64,000 nucleotides of DNA from positions 62,001-126,000 of the forward strand of contig JAMKCH010012495.1 in assembly GCA_023653785.1 (NCBI GenBank), read 5' to 3'. The notes beneath the pieces are model-generated. The model made no database searches. It worked only from the letters and a program-made list of their open reading frames with translations, and had not been told where the DNA came from. The stretch is from Ophioderma brevispina (lineage: Eukaryota; Echinodermata; Ophiuroidea; Amphilepidida; Ophiodermatidae). This document shows, piece after piece, positions 1-13,229 of this stretch. How positions within the stretch are numbered: position 1 is the stretch's first letter; each line of letters starts with the position of its first letter. The position numbers and the translations under genes were made by a program.

Positions 1-3000
1 CCATTGTAAATTTTGCTAGTTTTGAACAAATATGTGGTCTTGTGTGGTTGGGAAGAGTTTGGGTTGCGAGCTCTTTGCGAGATTTGTGTATGTTTTATAA
101 CATGTATGGGTATTCTAACATAACCTGCTAGTTATGAGACCAACCGCAGTTTCTTCTTTTTCTAGCAATTTTTAAGTTAAAGAAAACTAGAATTGTATAG
201 ACTTATCCTTAAAATGTTCCTGCAAATTTCTAATGCTGGCTCTTTCGGGAGGATCGCTGATAGTGTATTTAAAGTTATACCATAATGTCAATTGCATTTC
301 TATTTATCAATCCAATTTAATTATTAGATTTAAAAAAAATACCATTTAAACAAAGTGCTCCCCAAAAAGTTGTTCTAAAATGATAAAGTCTGATTATATT
401 CGAGTATTAATAATATTCGAGAAATAAACTTATAATGTTTTGACTGTCCGGCCATTTCGGAAAAGAAATCAGGCAGCGCGATATGCTTCAATGAATTAGG
501 TTCCATAATACACAATAAACAGCGCCAACACGCAACCACGTTCAACTCATGAGTTAACCGTTAAGGAGCGGTAACTTGAACGGCACAGTGGAGACAGGCG
601 CAGACGTAGGCGTATTGAATCTCTGCATCGTCCCAAAGATAAATTACACTGCCATAATATTCACATGCCTTAGGTTATAACCCATTCTCTTGCCAAAGTT
701 GTATCTCTTCGATACATTTATTTGTCATCACATAATATATAGCATTAGGTGAGCATGGTCTGAGTTCAGCAAATGCGCACCTATTTCATAAAACCTCTTG
801 TCATATGGTCGGTTGTTTTTTGGTTGGGGGGGGGGGGTGTACTGGGGACTCTTATGTCATATGTCCACAGCAATGTCAAAAGATAAAGTTGCCCACAATG
901 CCGACAATTAGCAGAAATCATGGTAATAGCCTCATCTCTTGTTTCCCCACAAATACGGGGATTCAACTAAAATTTGATATTTGAAGTTTATTTTTTATTA
1001 TTTAATGATCCCGTAATGGATGAAAGAAATGCCCACTAGAGAGACCTAATGATTGAAATTCGATCCGGTAGCGGCGTCGTGTAACTAGTATAAATAAATT
1101 CTCAGCTTAACATAGCTTTCCTTCTTGAATCATGAAAGGTACCTGCTTCGCGGGAATTCCAGCAGCTTTCCTGCATTAAGACTGAGTAAGCACTGCCGAA
1201 TGTGAATGTCAAATGAACTGCGTTGAGAACTTAACACACAGAGGTATGGGGAGGGGTCTGGTGTACCAATTTCGTTTTTCGCATGTCCGTTTTAATAGAA
1301 CGATATTTTGGCCATTGTAATTGAACAACTTCAGTTGCGCAACTGTTGACTAAAAAAAACGCATAAGAGCCTGGACCCATCCTTATGCAACAACGGGAGG
1401 GTCGATGACAAAATTGTTTTCTGTATGTAAGTGAACCTTTTACCTTTGGTGGTTATTCATGCATGAAAAGCTTATTTAACTATCAATGCACATGATTATT
1501 ATAATTTATAGCCTGAGATGTAAAAAACTTAAAAAGATGTTTGGAACCATTTCTCTGTACAAATGAAATGCCAAAATACAGGAATTTGAAAAAAGGCTTA
1601 TCAAAATCCTAAAATGTATATAATCTCTACTTTTTGGTTCTACATAATCAATTAACCTTTAGTTGAAATTGAAGTGATAACATAATTAATTTATTGATAT
1701 GTAATCGTCATTACCTACACAATTTGACCTATTGTCATTACAAATATTGCTGAGTTGTGTTACACAATCTAATCTTGTGATAGTGATTCCATCATTTCAA
1801 TTTAGAACTTGTTCATGTGAGTTGCTATCGTTTGCCATAAAATCACGAGTCAGAGAATCGAGTTGGAAACAATATACGGGTCCCTAACCCCCCCCGCCCC
1901 CCACATTTTTTCCCTTAAGTGTCAATGGAACGCTTTTGCTTTGAGTGTTTTAGCTGAATTTAAAAAGACTACTGGTCAAAGAATTATCACACCAGTCAAG
2001 CAACCATTCACGACAGACGAACCATCTTCAGCAACGCCTCCCGTGAGCATTGACATTTTATAACAGTCTGCACATTAGATACGACTCCCCATGTCTACAA
2101 GCCATTTAAGCTCTAGTATTAAATGTAATGTCTCAATTGCCCCATTTTGAACACATTTCATAACCCTATCAAAAGGTGAGCCCCATCAAATATTATTATT
2201 ATTTTTCCAATTTCGAATAAGTCCTGTAATGTGCAAAATCAAAGTTAAATCAGGATGTCAAGTCATTGGTCAATTAATGGTTATATTTATTTTAATTGTT
2301 CAATTAAATGTAACGAGGGATTTAGAGGCCATTTGGTCATTTGTACAAACAATCAACAAACAGACAAGCAAGCGAACTTATATACACAACACACCCAACC
2401 TTGTGGTAGTTACCTATTCAAAAAAATAAAATGGAAAGCCTATGATTACAAAGATTACCATCACCCTTCAAAAAGATAACGTCGCTGGGCAGGGAAAAAA
2501 TCTTCTCATCTTCGTACTGCATTTGGCTTTGAAATAAACAAAGAACCTGCTATGGGAAAATGCCCCTTTTCAAAACCTATTACAAAATTACAATTCCACC
2601 AGAACTGACGAACATAATCCTAATTCATAGTAACATTCGAATAAATATGATGTTTTTTTTTTTTTTTGCTGAAGCAAAAATCTATTAAGTACTTGACTAA
2701 TTTTTACCTAAATTTTAATTTCAAAGTGACGAAATAGGGTTTTTTGATGTGGGTCCGTAACATTGGCACTTAGGAGTTTTGAAGTGGGGGACCATCTTTC
2801 ACATATATGGGGTTTTGATATCGAAGGCCCAAATGCACTAGTACGGTTTTTCACGTAATCTTTTACATTATGTTACGTTCCACTCTAGCAATCCTTCTGG
2901 TTACTATCAGCAGAGTATACACTGTAAATAACCAAAGCATATAGTACACTTTTAAATTGGCTGTGTTTATGTCAACTGAGAGGAGATCGGTATATAGGGC

Positions 3001-3344
3001 GGCAAATCAGAACGGCGGTCTGAAAAAAAACACATCTAGTATGTAGTTATCTACATGTTGTCCAGTGGTGAGAGCAGTAGAGGAAAATGTCTAATTTTGG
3101 ACGTCCATTTCTATACTCTGAATTTATTAGAAATGTTCTCACGTAATCTGACTCCTTAGTCGAGGACATGTTGACAGCATTTTTTGTTTTCAACTTTTGC
3201 TCAGCATGTTACCCTACTGCTATCTATTAGGTTCTCCTGGAATTTAAATCATTCAGTGTACTTTAAAGCTAGTCCAACCTGTATCTCGCATTTATTAGTT
3301 TTAATTATTCTTGATTATAGTATCAGTTTTCGACAACTATCGTG
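1..3344. other. Intergenic DNA, no recognised gene
   Basis: No coding region, RNA gene or clear transposon was recognised on either strand. The sequence is AT-rich with short homopolymers: a 12-base G run at 826-837, a C run broken by one G at 1888-1902 and a T run near 2655. Open frames are at most about 70 codons, show no family signature, and overlap each other in different frames. Confidence 0.6.
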
Positions 3345-4400
3345 AACGCTTTGGATCTTCTTATCATGGGTCGCAACCTTTGGTTCTCAATAAGGACCCG
3401 CCAGAGATGAATCAAACGTCCTGGCTGCTTCAATCATGATTCCCGCCTGGTCATTTTTTGCGCATTGTTTGCTCCAGCAGTGGGCAGCCAAGAGATGTTC
3501 CACTGTCTGTGTGGTGCGGTTTCCACCAACCAGCGGTAGCGTCCTGATCTCTGCTTCCAGGTAGCCTCACTTCTGCAGGGAACCTTAGTCGACCAATTCT
3601 GGTTTCTCAATCTGTTGAGTCATCGCCATTTTCAGCCCATGATGAGTCGCGCCAGGTGGAGATGCTCACCAGGTTCAATACCAATAGAATGTTACTTGGT
3701 TGATGGGCGTCTTTTCTTTCCACGAGGCGACGCTCTTGGTTTGCTTGAGCTGTTTTTCAAGAGGTCGACTTTGCTTAGAAACTCTCTCCTGGATTTTAGG
3801 CGGTTTGGCAGCATGTACTGCTCCAGACATAGGATTCTTCACATTAGAAACTTGGCAGCTACACTCCTGCATGCCTCGCACGTCTACGACGATTGCTGGT
3901 GGAGCAATTCCTGCTAGGAATTATAAATTGTCCGTTGGTTTTTAGACGAAGCATCCTGTGATAATCCGACAGGAGGCATGTAATGCGATGCTAAGCTTCT
4001 TGGTATGGATTGATCTTTCCCATACAAGGCAAGCATACTCTCCACATGAGTAGCACAGGGCAAGTGCCGTCGTATCTTAGGTATGTGGGAGCGCACCCCA
4101 TCTTGTGCCAGTGGTTTGTTCACGATGTTAATTGCGTGGAACATACTTTCTCTTCGTCTTCTCGACTAGGGTCTTATAAGAGAGGTGCGGTCCCCTTTAA
4201 CTCTAGGTAGAGCCGGTTATCACAGTGCAACAGGGGTTGTTCCAGATCCAGTTAAACTTTAAAGAAGCTTACGTTGTCTTCACGGTTTCGAAGTTGAAAG
4301 CACACCCAAAAAAACAAAATGTGTTCTTAGATGGATTTGCACGTAGGTGTTTTCCTCATACAGGGTGCGTTTCTTCAAGCTAAACTTCTCCCTTGAAGAT
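3345..4400 (-). mobile_element. LINE fragment (Jockey/CR1-like), 3' half of reverse-transcriptase ORF, decayed
   Basis: Read on the minus strand this matches, base by base with small indels, the better preserved copy at 24.2-25.1 kb. Shared landmarks are the peptide GTRWGA near 4,085-4,105, the stretch encoding CRIITGC-like sequence near 3,960, and the C-terminal stretch with EHL near 3,500. In this LINE family the region follows the reverse-transcriptase palm and ends in a CCHC-like finger. The frame is broken by several stops and frameshifts, and the 5' part including the YADD catalytic box is absent, so the copy is dead and 5'-truncated. The 3' end lies near the AAGAAGATC at about 3,350. 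It is not a host gene. The superfamily name is from memory of the protein type and could be another Jockey-group clade. Confidence 0.82.
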
Positions 4401-4621
4401 ATCATATCTCCTACTCTATCATCATGAAATTAGGGGAGTTATCCCCATTGGTCGAGCTACGGGACGTGAAGACTCATGCACCGGTGGCCCGGGGTCACAC
4501 GCCCTTATCAGAGCATGTCAGGTGTTTCTGTAAGAATCCGGCTAAAATTGGTTTGTCGGATCAAAATAACACCGTATCAACCTTTGTTTTTATATCCTAC
4601 AGATTTCCCATTCTTAAGGGC

Positions 4622-4965
4622 GTGTTTCCGAGCGTCTTTGGGACCACCCCTGAATTTACCCGGAAGTAGTATCGGTTTGATATCAGATGAAATGCCGTAT
4701 TTTTTCTCATAGTGTCCTCCGGAAATTTGAGCGCTCAAATCCATTTCATTCCCAAGATTACACCAAGCACCGCCGTTTTAGTGGTTAACCACTTTTTTTT
4801 ATAGAAACCTTAATTGATTAGGGTTTGCCACTGCTTAATGGCTTCTACCAGCAACACCGCAAGTTTTTTTCCACGGTACTTGATTGGGTGTATGTGCAAG
4901 TGCCAGGGTTCATATCAAGTAGAGAAACCAATACACATAATCGGAACAAACCACCGTTATCATGA
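4622..4965 (+). repeat. Interspersed repeat G, copy 1
   Basis: About 340 bp align with the reverse complement of 27,949-28,254. Shared blocks include GTCTTTGGGACC, TTACCCGGAAGTA, ACCGCAAGTT, GTGCAAGTGCCAG and CATATCAAGTAGA. Family and autonomous partner are unknown. The better copy has short inverted ends, so a small DNA transposon is the likeliest explanation. Confidence 0.65.
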
Positions 4966-6520
4966 CAGCAACCATGATTTGCTACCCAGATCTCAACATT
5001 TCTCTCAGTTTTTAGGGTATACTTAGGCGAGGGGCACCAACAAAAACACACCTCATGCAGTGGGGGCTGGATTACCTGTTTACTAATAAAAGGCATGATC
5101 CGACTTTTTCAGGTCTAGAAACCGTCGTGATTGGCAATCAAGGGGTTTTTTTTTTAACACAAATAGTGTTAAAAGAACATTTCCAGAAAGAAGCGCCTCC
5201 AATTGTTATCCGTTTCTTTGTTGTTTGTTCCTGTGTGTTTTAAGTGAATAGGCCAAATACAAATACAAAATAGGCCATAATACTGTATTTATGTTTTTTT
5301 GGGGGGTGATAGGCAGGCAAGTTCAAACTATATTTAGCGACCGCAGCTGAGATGCTGTTCTCCATGTAGCGCCAAATGTCTCAGTCCGTCATTAAGTCCT
5401 GCTCAATCACTCAAAGTAGTAAAAACGGGTGATAATCCTATTTGGGCAGGCACCTGTAACATTGTTTGACGTCTGAGAATAGTTTCCATTCTTGCTTGCC
5501 AATAAAACTTCGAAATGTTCTTGGTAGGTGTTTCTGCAACAAGTTAATGCAAAGGGGAGAAATTCGGTTTTTTTTAAAAATCCGCTTGTCCCTTAAAGGG
5601 GTGTCATTGTAAGAACACCAACGGAAGTGAAACACCTTGGCACTTCAAACACTGAATCATGAGACTCGCGGGAATAAAACACTAAGAAATGACACAAGTA
5701 GTCCGATAGTACTTTTGCGCGAACCTGCTGAAGAGCGTACAAACCTTGCGGGATACTGGCTAGTACGGTAAACACAATATTATCACCGTATCACGCACGT
5801 GAAATGATACGCCTTAAAACAATTGCATTCATTTGACATGATGCCGACTTAGGACGCTCCTATTTAGTATGAGCTAAACTACACATTTTTCATATCTGTC
5901 TCTGCGTGACGAATATTTACGTAAAAAATCAACACTTAAAAAAATATTAGGGACCTGAAGACTGTACTTCTACATGCCATGGCGTCCTTAACAGACATTG
6001 ACCTTATCAAGCTCCATGCCATCGATGAAAGACTAGATTGACAAGTATTGAAAGTTACTCCAACGGCGTCAGAGGTAAGATATTTATGAATAGAAATGGA
6101 GGATGGCAAATGAACCTGCTTTATTTTAATGATTTATAATCCCGTACGTTGCTAGAGGAAAATGGATATAACCTGGCGGATCACCCCAAAAAGGAGGAGA
6201 GTGATTGTGTTATTAGAGCTAGGAGCACTTTACCTGAAATTACAAGCAGGGGTCCGCTCCGTGATTTTTGGAAAAATGGCAAAAAATGTTCATTAGGGAT
6301 TAATGGATATAATTGCAATGTCGATGCTTTTTGAGAGATTGCTACAGACTTAGGGGCAGCTAAATGGTCGCTGTAGGGTAGTAGAGGCCTGAAACGATCG
6401 AAGGAGGGCATTGGATGTTGCAAGTACTTGTTTTGTGAAATGTGGTGATACAAGCCTTGGAACAGTATTGTAAGGTGATTTTCTTTCAAAAATGCAATAT
6501 ATGTAAATTTTCGTTAATTC
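4966..6520. other. Intergenic DNA with a small MITE scrap
   Basis: No gene seen. Around 5,172-5,200 the text TTAAAAGAACATTTCCAG followed by AAAGAAGCGCC matches the first 35 or so bases of the TTAA-2 MITE copy at 36,393, so a scrap of that element is probably present. The rest is unrecognised. Confidence 0.4.
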
Positions 6521-6825
6521 AAAAATTTAGCTCAATGGTACAACTCGTGCAAGTAATACGGTGTTCGATTCCAGCTAGCGCATTTCATAGGTTGTTTGTG
6601 TTTCTCCATGTTGCTCACCATCAAGCCTCTCTTTGCTGGTCACTGCTCCCTGCTAATGACCAAAAAGTATCTGATTTTGTTTGCTGGCGACTCCGTTTTC
6701 AAAGGCAGGAGAAAACCTTCGATGCCGATTATGGACTGGAAATCAAACGCACTTGAAATCGCAGGCCCGACCAAGAATCAACCTGTTATTGCGTGCGTAC
6801 ATAGTACTTCACTAGTCGCGTAGTG
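6521..6825 (+). mobile_element. tRNA-like retroposon (SINE candidate)
   Basis: A polymerase III type-2 promoter layout is visible: an A-box-like TAGCTCAATGGTA at 6528-6540 and a B-box GTTCGATTCC at 6563-6572, followed by CAGCTAGCGCA like the 3' half of an acceptor stem. The 5' acceptor strand (AAAAATT) cannot pair with it, so this is not a working tRNA. A tRNA-derived body continues into about 240 bp of unrelated sequence, which is the plan of a SINE. No second copy was found in the window and no target duplication is clear, so a lone tRNA pseudogene is the alternative. Confidence 0.45.
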
Positions 6826-6969
6826 ACTGTATCATGCTGAGTGTAGCTTTTAGTGTAGTACAATGTACTTGCTAAAAAAACACAGACAAAAACGGCGAGG
6901 GTGATAGGTTGCAGAACTAGGTTTCAAAACCTGGGACCACGTGGTGAGAAAGCGCCAGATGATCCACTG

Positions 6970-7110
6970 CTGACCCCCTGCACCCTCCCCACACACTCCC
7001 CCCCCACCACCCCAACCCCACCCACCACCCACTGCAAAAGAAAAAAAGAAAGAAAGAAAAAGATAAAGAAAAGAAAAAGAAAAAAGAAACAAAATAGAAT
7101 AAAATAAATA
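6970..7110. repeat. Low-complexity C-rich then A/G-rich tract
   Basis: A CCCCACC-rich stretch (about 6,975-7,032) passes directly into an AAAGA-rich stretch (about 7,035-7,105). Open frames across it encode only Pro/Thr, Lys/Arg or Phe/Gly runs and are artefacts of composition. Confidence 0.85.
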
Positions 7111-9955
7111 TCAAAAACATTAGACGGTGGTAGCAAGACAGGAAATAGTTTGCGGGTGTGACAGCAAGAATCCTGTTTAGGGAACTAATCGCGGTGATGA
7201 TGATGATGAGAGCATTCACCTAGAATTGAGTTAATTAACTTAGAAACGCTCTACATTGTGATATGTCTCCTTCTAACCACAAAACACATATGATTTACTT
7301 TCTAAATGAGCTTTTAAATTTATGACTGACATTATTTTCGCTGCAGGAAGGCAGTGAATAATTATCATATTTTTCTTGGGTAATTAAAACTCTCTGTACT
7401 CTCTTGAGATTTCCGTTTGGCGTTAGTGGGTTCTCTTGACGCGCATTCAGCAAGCACGTTCTATTTTCTGGTGTTAATTCGATTTAATAGGTGTAAACAT
7501 TTGAGAGCAAAGATAAATGTGGAATTGATAGTGTATCCTTTTTTCCCCGGTGGTCCAATTGTCACAAAACTGTACTGTGTATGGTATTTTTTGTGTGTGT
7601 GTATGTTTGTGTGTTTGACTTTTGGAATTGTGTGGTTTTTTCCCAAATCAAAACTTCTTTTTCAGCCAGATCAAAAAGTGGACAAGGCGCACTTACCGAT
7701 TTGTAGCAACGCGCTAAATACATTACCTACCATAAAGGTAATGATCACTATGTATGTATAAGCAGCTCCCGTTAGCTAATTCTCGATAGATTTACCATCA
7801 TTACATACATTCCCACAGCGGGACCTACAACAAATATACAGTGACTGACACAGACTGGATCATGGGAAATGGGCAAACGAACCATGTAAACATCTAGCTT
7901 TTATATAACGTGATAACAATTCTCGAAATGTTAACATAACAACATTTTCTAGGCTTTGGTCTGGTACAATGAGATCAATTAAGACAGTTTACCGATGAAA
8001 TCCAATGTGTGAATATGGGAATATATGTCTGTAAAATCTTCATCACTGGAAAACTATATTACTAAGGAATAGCGGACAGCGTGATTAAACGTAAATTGAG
8101 CATATTTTCCACATGCACATTACATATGATCATTTACCATTAGCGTCACAGCAATACTTTTCCGACAAAAAGTGATTTCAAATCATCCATCACTATCTTC
8201 TTTTCGAGGCTGGACTCTGTATACAATGGTAACGAGGCACGTACAATCGTTTGCCTTAATTCTTTGCGCCACTCTCTCATGTTGCTTCTTTAATATTGCA
8301 TATGTTTCGTGATTTTTTTCTTATGCCTTTCGACTTTTTTAATTTTTTTTCTTACAGATAAATTCTTTCCTTTTACTGTACATGATACGGACATCCATAC
8401 TTAAAACTGCACATTAGTGTATTTCAGTATGATTAATTTAAATGTTATAAACGTTGCTCTCGACACTCTGGAAGGGTTCCACTCAAATTTGAATATTTAT
8501 TATTTATTTATGTTAGTATTTGGCCCAGCCAAAGTTACGAAAGCTCAGACTATTCAAACCCGTTTGATTTTTTTTTTACCAACAGGTATACTCCCTTATA
8601 ATCATGGGCAAAAGGAAGTAAAAGTAAATTAAAAAAAATCAGGTTGTCCAAAAATATTTTCTCTGCCAAATAGATCAGAATAAGAGTGTATATACTCGGT
8701 GTTCACAGATTTACGTATATAATCGGGTGTTTACATAGTGAAGGTATGTTAAACAAATACGAAAGTTTTATTTTCGAGAAAATCGCATTTGAAAAATTGC
8801 GAACTATCAAGGTCGAGTAAAACATCGCCATATACGATGCAAACGATCAAATCCGATTATGAAACAAAAATCAAACAAATTGACATTTATTTAGCTAATA
8901 TTCATAAATTCTTACCTGATAAAAGGATGTAATGATTGGAAAAGTTACTCATCTATCCGTCACACCCAAAATACGCAAATTGACGATTAGGTTTATGGAT
9001 GTTGAATTTTTCCTATTACTTAAAGCGTTTCAGCTTCCGTCATTATGGAATACAACAATCGGCGTTTCCGAACATGGTAACCAAAGTCCGTCCGCGAATT
9101 TGCTCAATTTGGTTATTACAAAATGACGATGTTAAGTGTATTGCCGACATTCACCGCTTTGAATTGTAAAATATAAATTCCTTGTATTAGCAATATTTAT
9201 AAATTAATTACATAATTTTGCTTTGGTCAGTGATAAATTAAGATGAGAATATTTACTACAAAAGTATTTAAAAAGCCCTGGTGGGAAAATCAAGTATACA
9301 CTTCTATGACAGAGGATTCAACATTCCTTCACTATGTAATACACCAAGGTCTAATATGCAACATACGTCAAAAAATGCCAAATTTCTAATAAGAGTATTA
9401 ATTAATGACGTACTTTGCAAGCTGCGACACGTGGCATATGTGACGGACCTTGATATTTAGTACCCTTAGTAACATCTTAGTATTAATTCGTAAAAGTTAT
9501 AACAATTCAAACATCCGTGCACTATGTCATTACACCCGACGATATGTAGAGTGCGTGTTACAGTGATATCAAAATTCGAAAAATATGTAAACGTGTATAT
9601 CCAAGCTTAGAAACTGCATATGGAAGTATTATTATGAAAGCGATGAGGGTAGAAGTAGTCTAATTATTGATCCCGTTACAATTTTTGACACTTTAGGGCG
9701 TAGTGAGAGCAGATGTCCTGCGTGGTAACCTGATTTTCAGGTCAATAACACTGCAAATAAACAATTCAGGTCCTTGATTTGTCAGGTTAAGGGATGTATC
9801 TGTCTATATGCTGTCTGTCTGTTTGTCTGCTCGTGGCAAACCAAATGTTTTGTAATTCGATCATCTGTTTTGTTTTCAATGAAAATCCCGTTTTGAGGTT
9901 GATTAATTTAGTTTATCAGTTAATAAATGCAGTTTTTATTCATGAAAATTCATTT
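7111..9955. other. Intergenic DNA, nothing recognised
   Basis: AT-rich unique sequence. The longest open frame (114 codons, 7417-7761 plus) has no family signature and runs through a GTGTGTGT tract, so I do not call it. Confidence 0.5.
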
Positions 9956-10175
9956 ATTAATCCATCCGTTTGTCCGTTTGTCCTTCTATTCATCATCCAA
10001 GCATCCATCCATCCGTCCACCCATCTATCCTCCATTTATCCATCCATTCAGTCATCCGTCCATCTTCTCATCATCCATTCACTCATCCATCTATTCATCA
10101 ATTGATCAACCTGGCCATTTCTTACATACATCCACCAACAAACCCACTTTTAACTTTTCATCCATCTGACCACCA
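9956..10175 (+). repeat. Degenerate CATC tetranucleotide tract
   Basis: About 220 bp built from CATCCATC/CATCCGTC/CATTCATC variants. Three overlapping frames stay open here and give Ser/His/Pro/Ile-rich translations, as expected from a tetranucleotide repeat rather than from coding. Confidence 0.9.
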
Positions 10176-13100
10176 ATCCATTTACGCACCCACACAACCA
10201 CAACCACACTGTTTATCAACGCCCATCTATTTACCGAGCTACACATTCGTTTTAGAGCCTGTCTAAAAATGGTACAATAAAAAAAATTAAATATGAAATT
10301 TCAAAATAGGTCATTCTTTTTGGCATAACATTAAAGAACAAAGACAAATCTTTCCAATATTGCTTGTTTGATCTTATTTGCTTTTGTCAATTCAGATTAT
10401 AATCAATTAAGTGCGTTACACCAAAATCGATCTTGTGTCACTTTTTATGCATAGGCAGAGATGTCTCCAAGCCCACAAAAGATTGCAACTTACAGAGATT
10501 ATTTTTCAAGACATCCTCGATGCCAAAAAATAATAATGAAAGAATGAAAGATGGATTCTTTTTTTTTCCGAAAGGAAGATGAAATATTAATCGCCACCCC
10601 AACTGTGTATTGCATGTGTCCACGCCCGGTTTTACTAAAGTTTAGGGTACTTTCGATTTCATCTCCCTGATTTCTAATATTTTTTTTATTGCCAGACTGA
10701 ACAAATCACTATCGGTACCTGCAAATGTTTGTCTTGACGAAAACACAATTCCAAAGATCGACGTATCTGCAATAAAGTTTCTTCCTACGATAAACAAGGT
10801 TTGGACACTACGCGACAACGAACATTAAATATTTATCCTTCTCTGGACAGGCTGTAATATAACGGATTTATTATCATGGTTGTTTTATTACTTTTCAACC
10901 AAAAACTATCAAAGAACATACGGATATTAAATCCTGTCATATAAAGTCATTAACTATGAATTGTTGTCTGAGCTCAGCAATTTTGTTTTAATGTGTGTAA
11001 GCCTTTGGAATAACAGTGATTCTAATAATGCTGGATAAAAAGAATGGAATTCAATATGACTTAAGCTGTCAAGGCTTAATTATCTTGACGCGCTCACGGC
11101 CTCCTAAACAACCACGATTAGGACAACAATCGTTACTCAAGAGATTAATAAAGATATGACTTGTTTCAAATGGTCTCTCAAATCAAACAAACTATTCACT
11201 GTTGTAATAGGCCCCTATATACTTCTAGATATCGTTTAATCGATTCGTAATAATGCGCAAATAAGTATTGTATTGAACCTTGCAGCATTGTATCTGACGT
11301 AGTAATCGTCTTGGGTATATTTTCTGCCTGCGTGAACTGTTGTTATTGTAATTCATCTGCCTGATTTCAAGTTTAAAATGAAAGTTCTGTATGTGTGCAG
11401 TTGATTTTTCTTTCGTAAAGCTCCTTATAAGTGGTTCATTTAACAAATATGCTGAATTCACTCCAAGGTGGTTTTTCAGGTCACACTTGAGACACCATGA
11501 CTTACCGAAATTAGATACGAGACGAAAGGCCATATTTTTCTTATTGTCAAATCCATTTCTTTCCGAAGAACTATCATTTCATTGGTAAATCACCAATACC
11601 AGCACAGTTCGCGAGCGAGCTTTGCAATATGCATTATTGCTTGTACCAACAAACCCACAAGTTTGTTTCTCACCAAACTTGACAGTGAGAGTGTTTAGAA
11701 GTGTTAAGCTTTCATATGAAGTAGAGAACACGCGTTCTCAAAAACAAAAACAAAAACTCAAAACAAGCAAGGAAATATGGAATAGGTTATGTTGAATTAT
11801 AAATAAAATGGTGATGATTAAGTGCAGCTTACTTTTAACTTGCTGAGACACATTTCTTATACATTTATTTACTTCCAAAACCTGCGATATTGTACGAAAA
11901 AGTTATTATTAAAGCAACTAAATACATTTAAATATTAATTGAAATTAAATATTAATTAATGCATCTTTTTCAACCAAACGTGTATTAAAATATTATGATA
12001 ATAGATTCTACACATCAAAACGGCAAGTAATTACATGAAAAGAGCGCCCTCAACGTAGCACAAATTTTAATGGTCTATATTTCAGTTCGGTAAAACCCCG
12101 CCTAAATAGCAACTTAAAACAATTGAACGTACCTAGAAAACGAGAAATCGTACAGAAATAACCCTTGACATAGATAGTGAGAAGACTAAAACTTCAGATC
12201 AAGGCCTATATTATGGTATACATGTATGATAATTATGTAAATGAGAAATCGCTCATCGTTATTTCCAGAAATAGCAGGATAATGTAAACGTTTCTGACGT
12301 TTCTGTCTTTGCATTTTGATACTTATTCTGCTAAAAATACTCATTGAGCTGTGATTCCGAATAACCTAGTATATGTATTTGAGTTTTACAAGAGGAGATT
12401 GAGCTATATGTGATAATTTCAATACACATTCTGGCAAAATCGTATCATATCCACGACGCATGATGCAATCAGTTTGTTGACATCTGCCCGGGACATCTGC
12501 TTGACGTAAGTGGCCCTACTACACACATCCTAGGGACCTGTAGTAAAGCAATCAGAGGTTGCAATAATTTTCCATCTACCTACACATACTAACCCACGAA
12601 TGCCATATAGGATTTCAGTGTCAATTTGAAATCTTGATGTCTGGCAACGACGCATAGTGCCGCTTTATTGATGGCCAATTATGACAAAGCGCCCCTGACG
12701 CTTGGCTTCGGCTGTAAACAGAACCAAGTGTGTCTTCACTTTACATCATCTCTACATTTTTTTGTCAATAGGTATAATTGCCACAAAGAAGCAGGTGTTA
12801 CAAACATAACCGCTAGACATAAATGGACGGAATACATTTTTACTTATCTGTGCAGCTTTTTGGCAAAATGGCTGTTAACCATATAACAGGGAATCATTGC
12901 GCCAGATTTCACGGCGATATATCGATTTCTATGTTAATGCTCATGATGCATTTGTAGAAAACGTTAATAGACGGTTTGTATCGATTGGTTACAGATTGAC
13001 TGCAACTAGATCACTTGATATTTTGAAGCCGGACAAGTTCCACAAAACAGTGTTTTTTTTTTTTATTATTATGATTTTGATCTATATCCTTTACGTCCCT

Positions 13101-13229
13101 AGAGAGAAAATGACTACCAACCTGACGATCACAGAAAAAAGGGAGGTGGTGCATTTTGTCTTATTAAATCTGAGAGCAATTTCATCCTAAACACAAAGCA
13201 AAGTGGGAAAATGGCATTTAGGGATTTAA
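10176..13229. other. Intergenic DNA, nothing recognised
   Basis: No gene or clear transposon. At 13,096-13,130 the text GTCCCTAGAGAGAAAATGAC followed by TACCAACCTGACGATCAC matches the left end of the 108-bp element at 37,262, so a fragment of that repeat ends this stretch. Confidence 0.45.

Noticed and set aside
6528..6582. Functional tRNA gene
   Set aside because: A and B boxes are present but the acceptor stem cannot pair.
7417..7761. 114-codon frame with hydrophobic stretches
   Set aside because: No recognisable domain, passes through a GT-rich repeat, and has no homologous copy in the window to test it.
9794..10266. Three overlapping Ser/His/Pro-rich frames
   Set aside because: All come from one degenerate CATC tract read in three phases.
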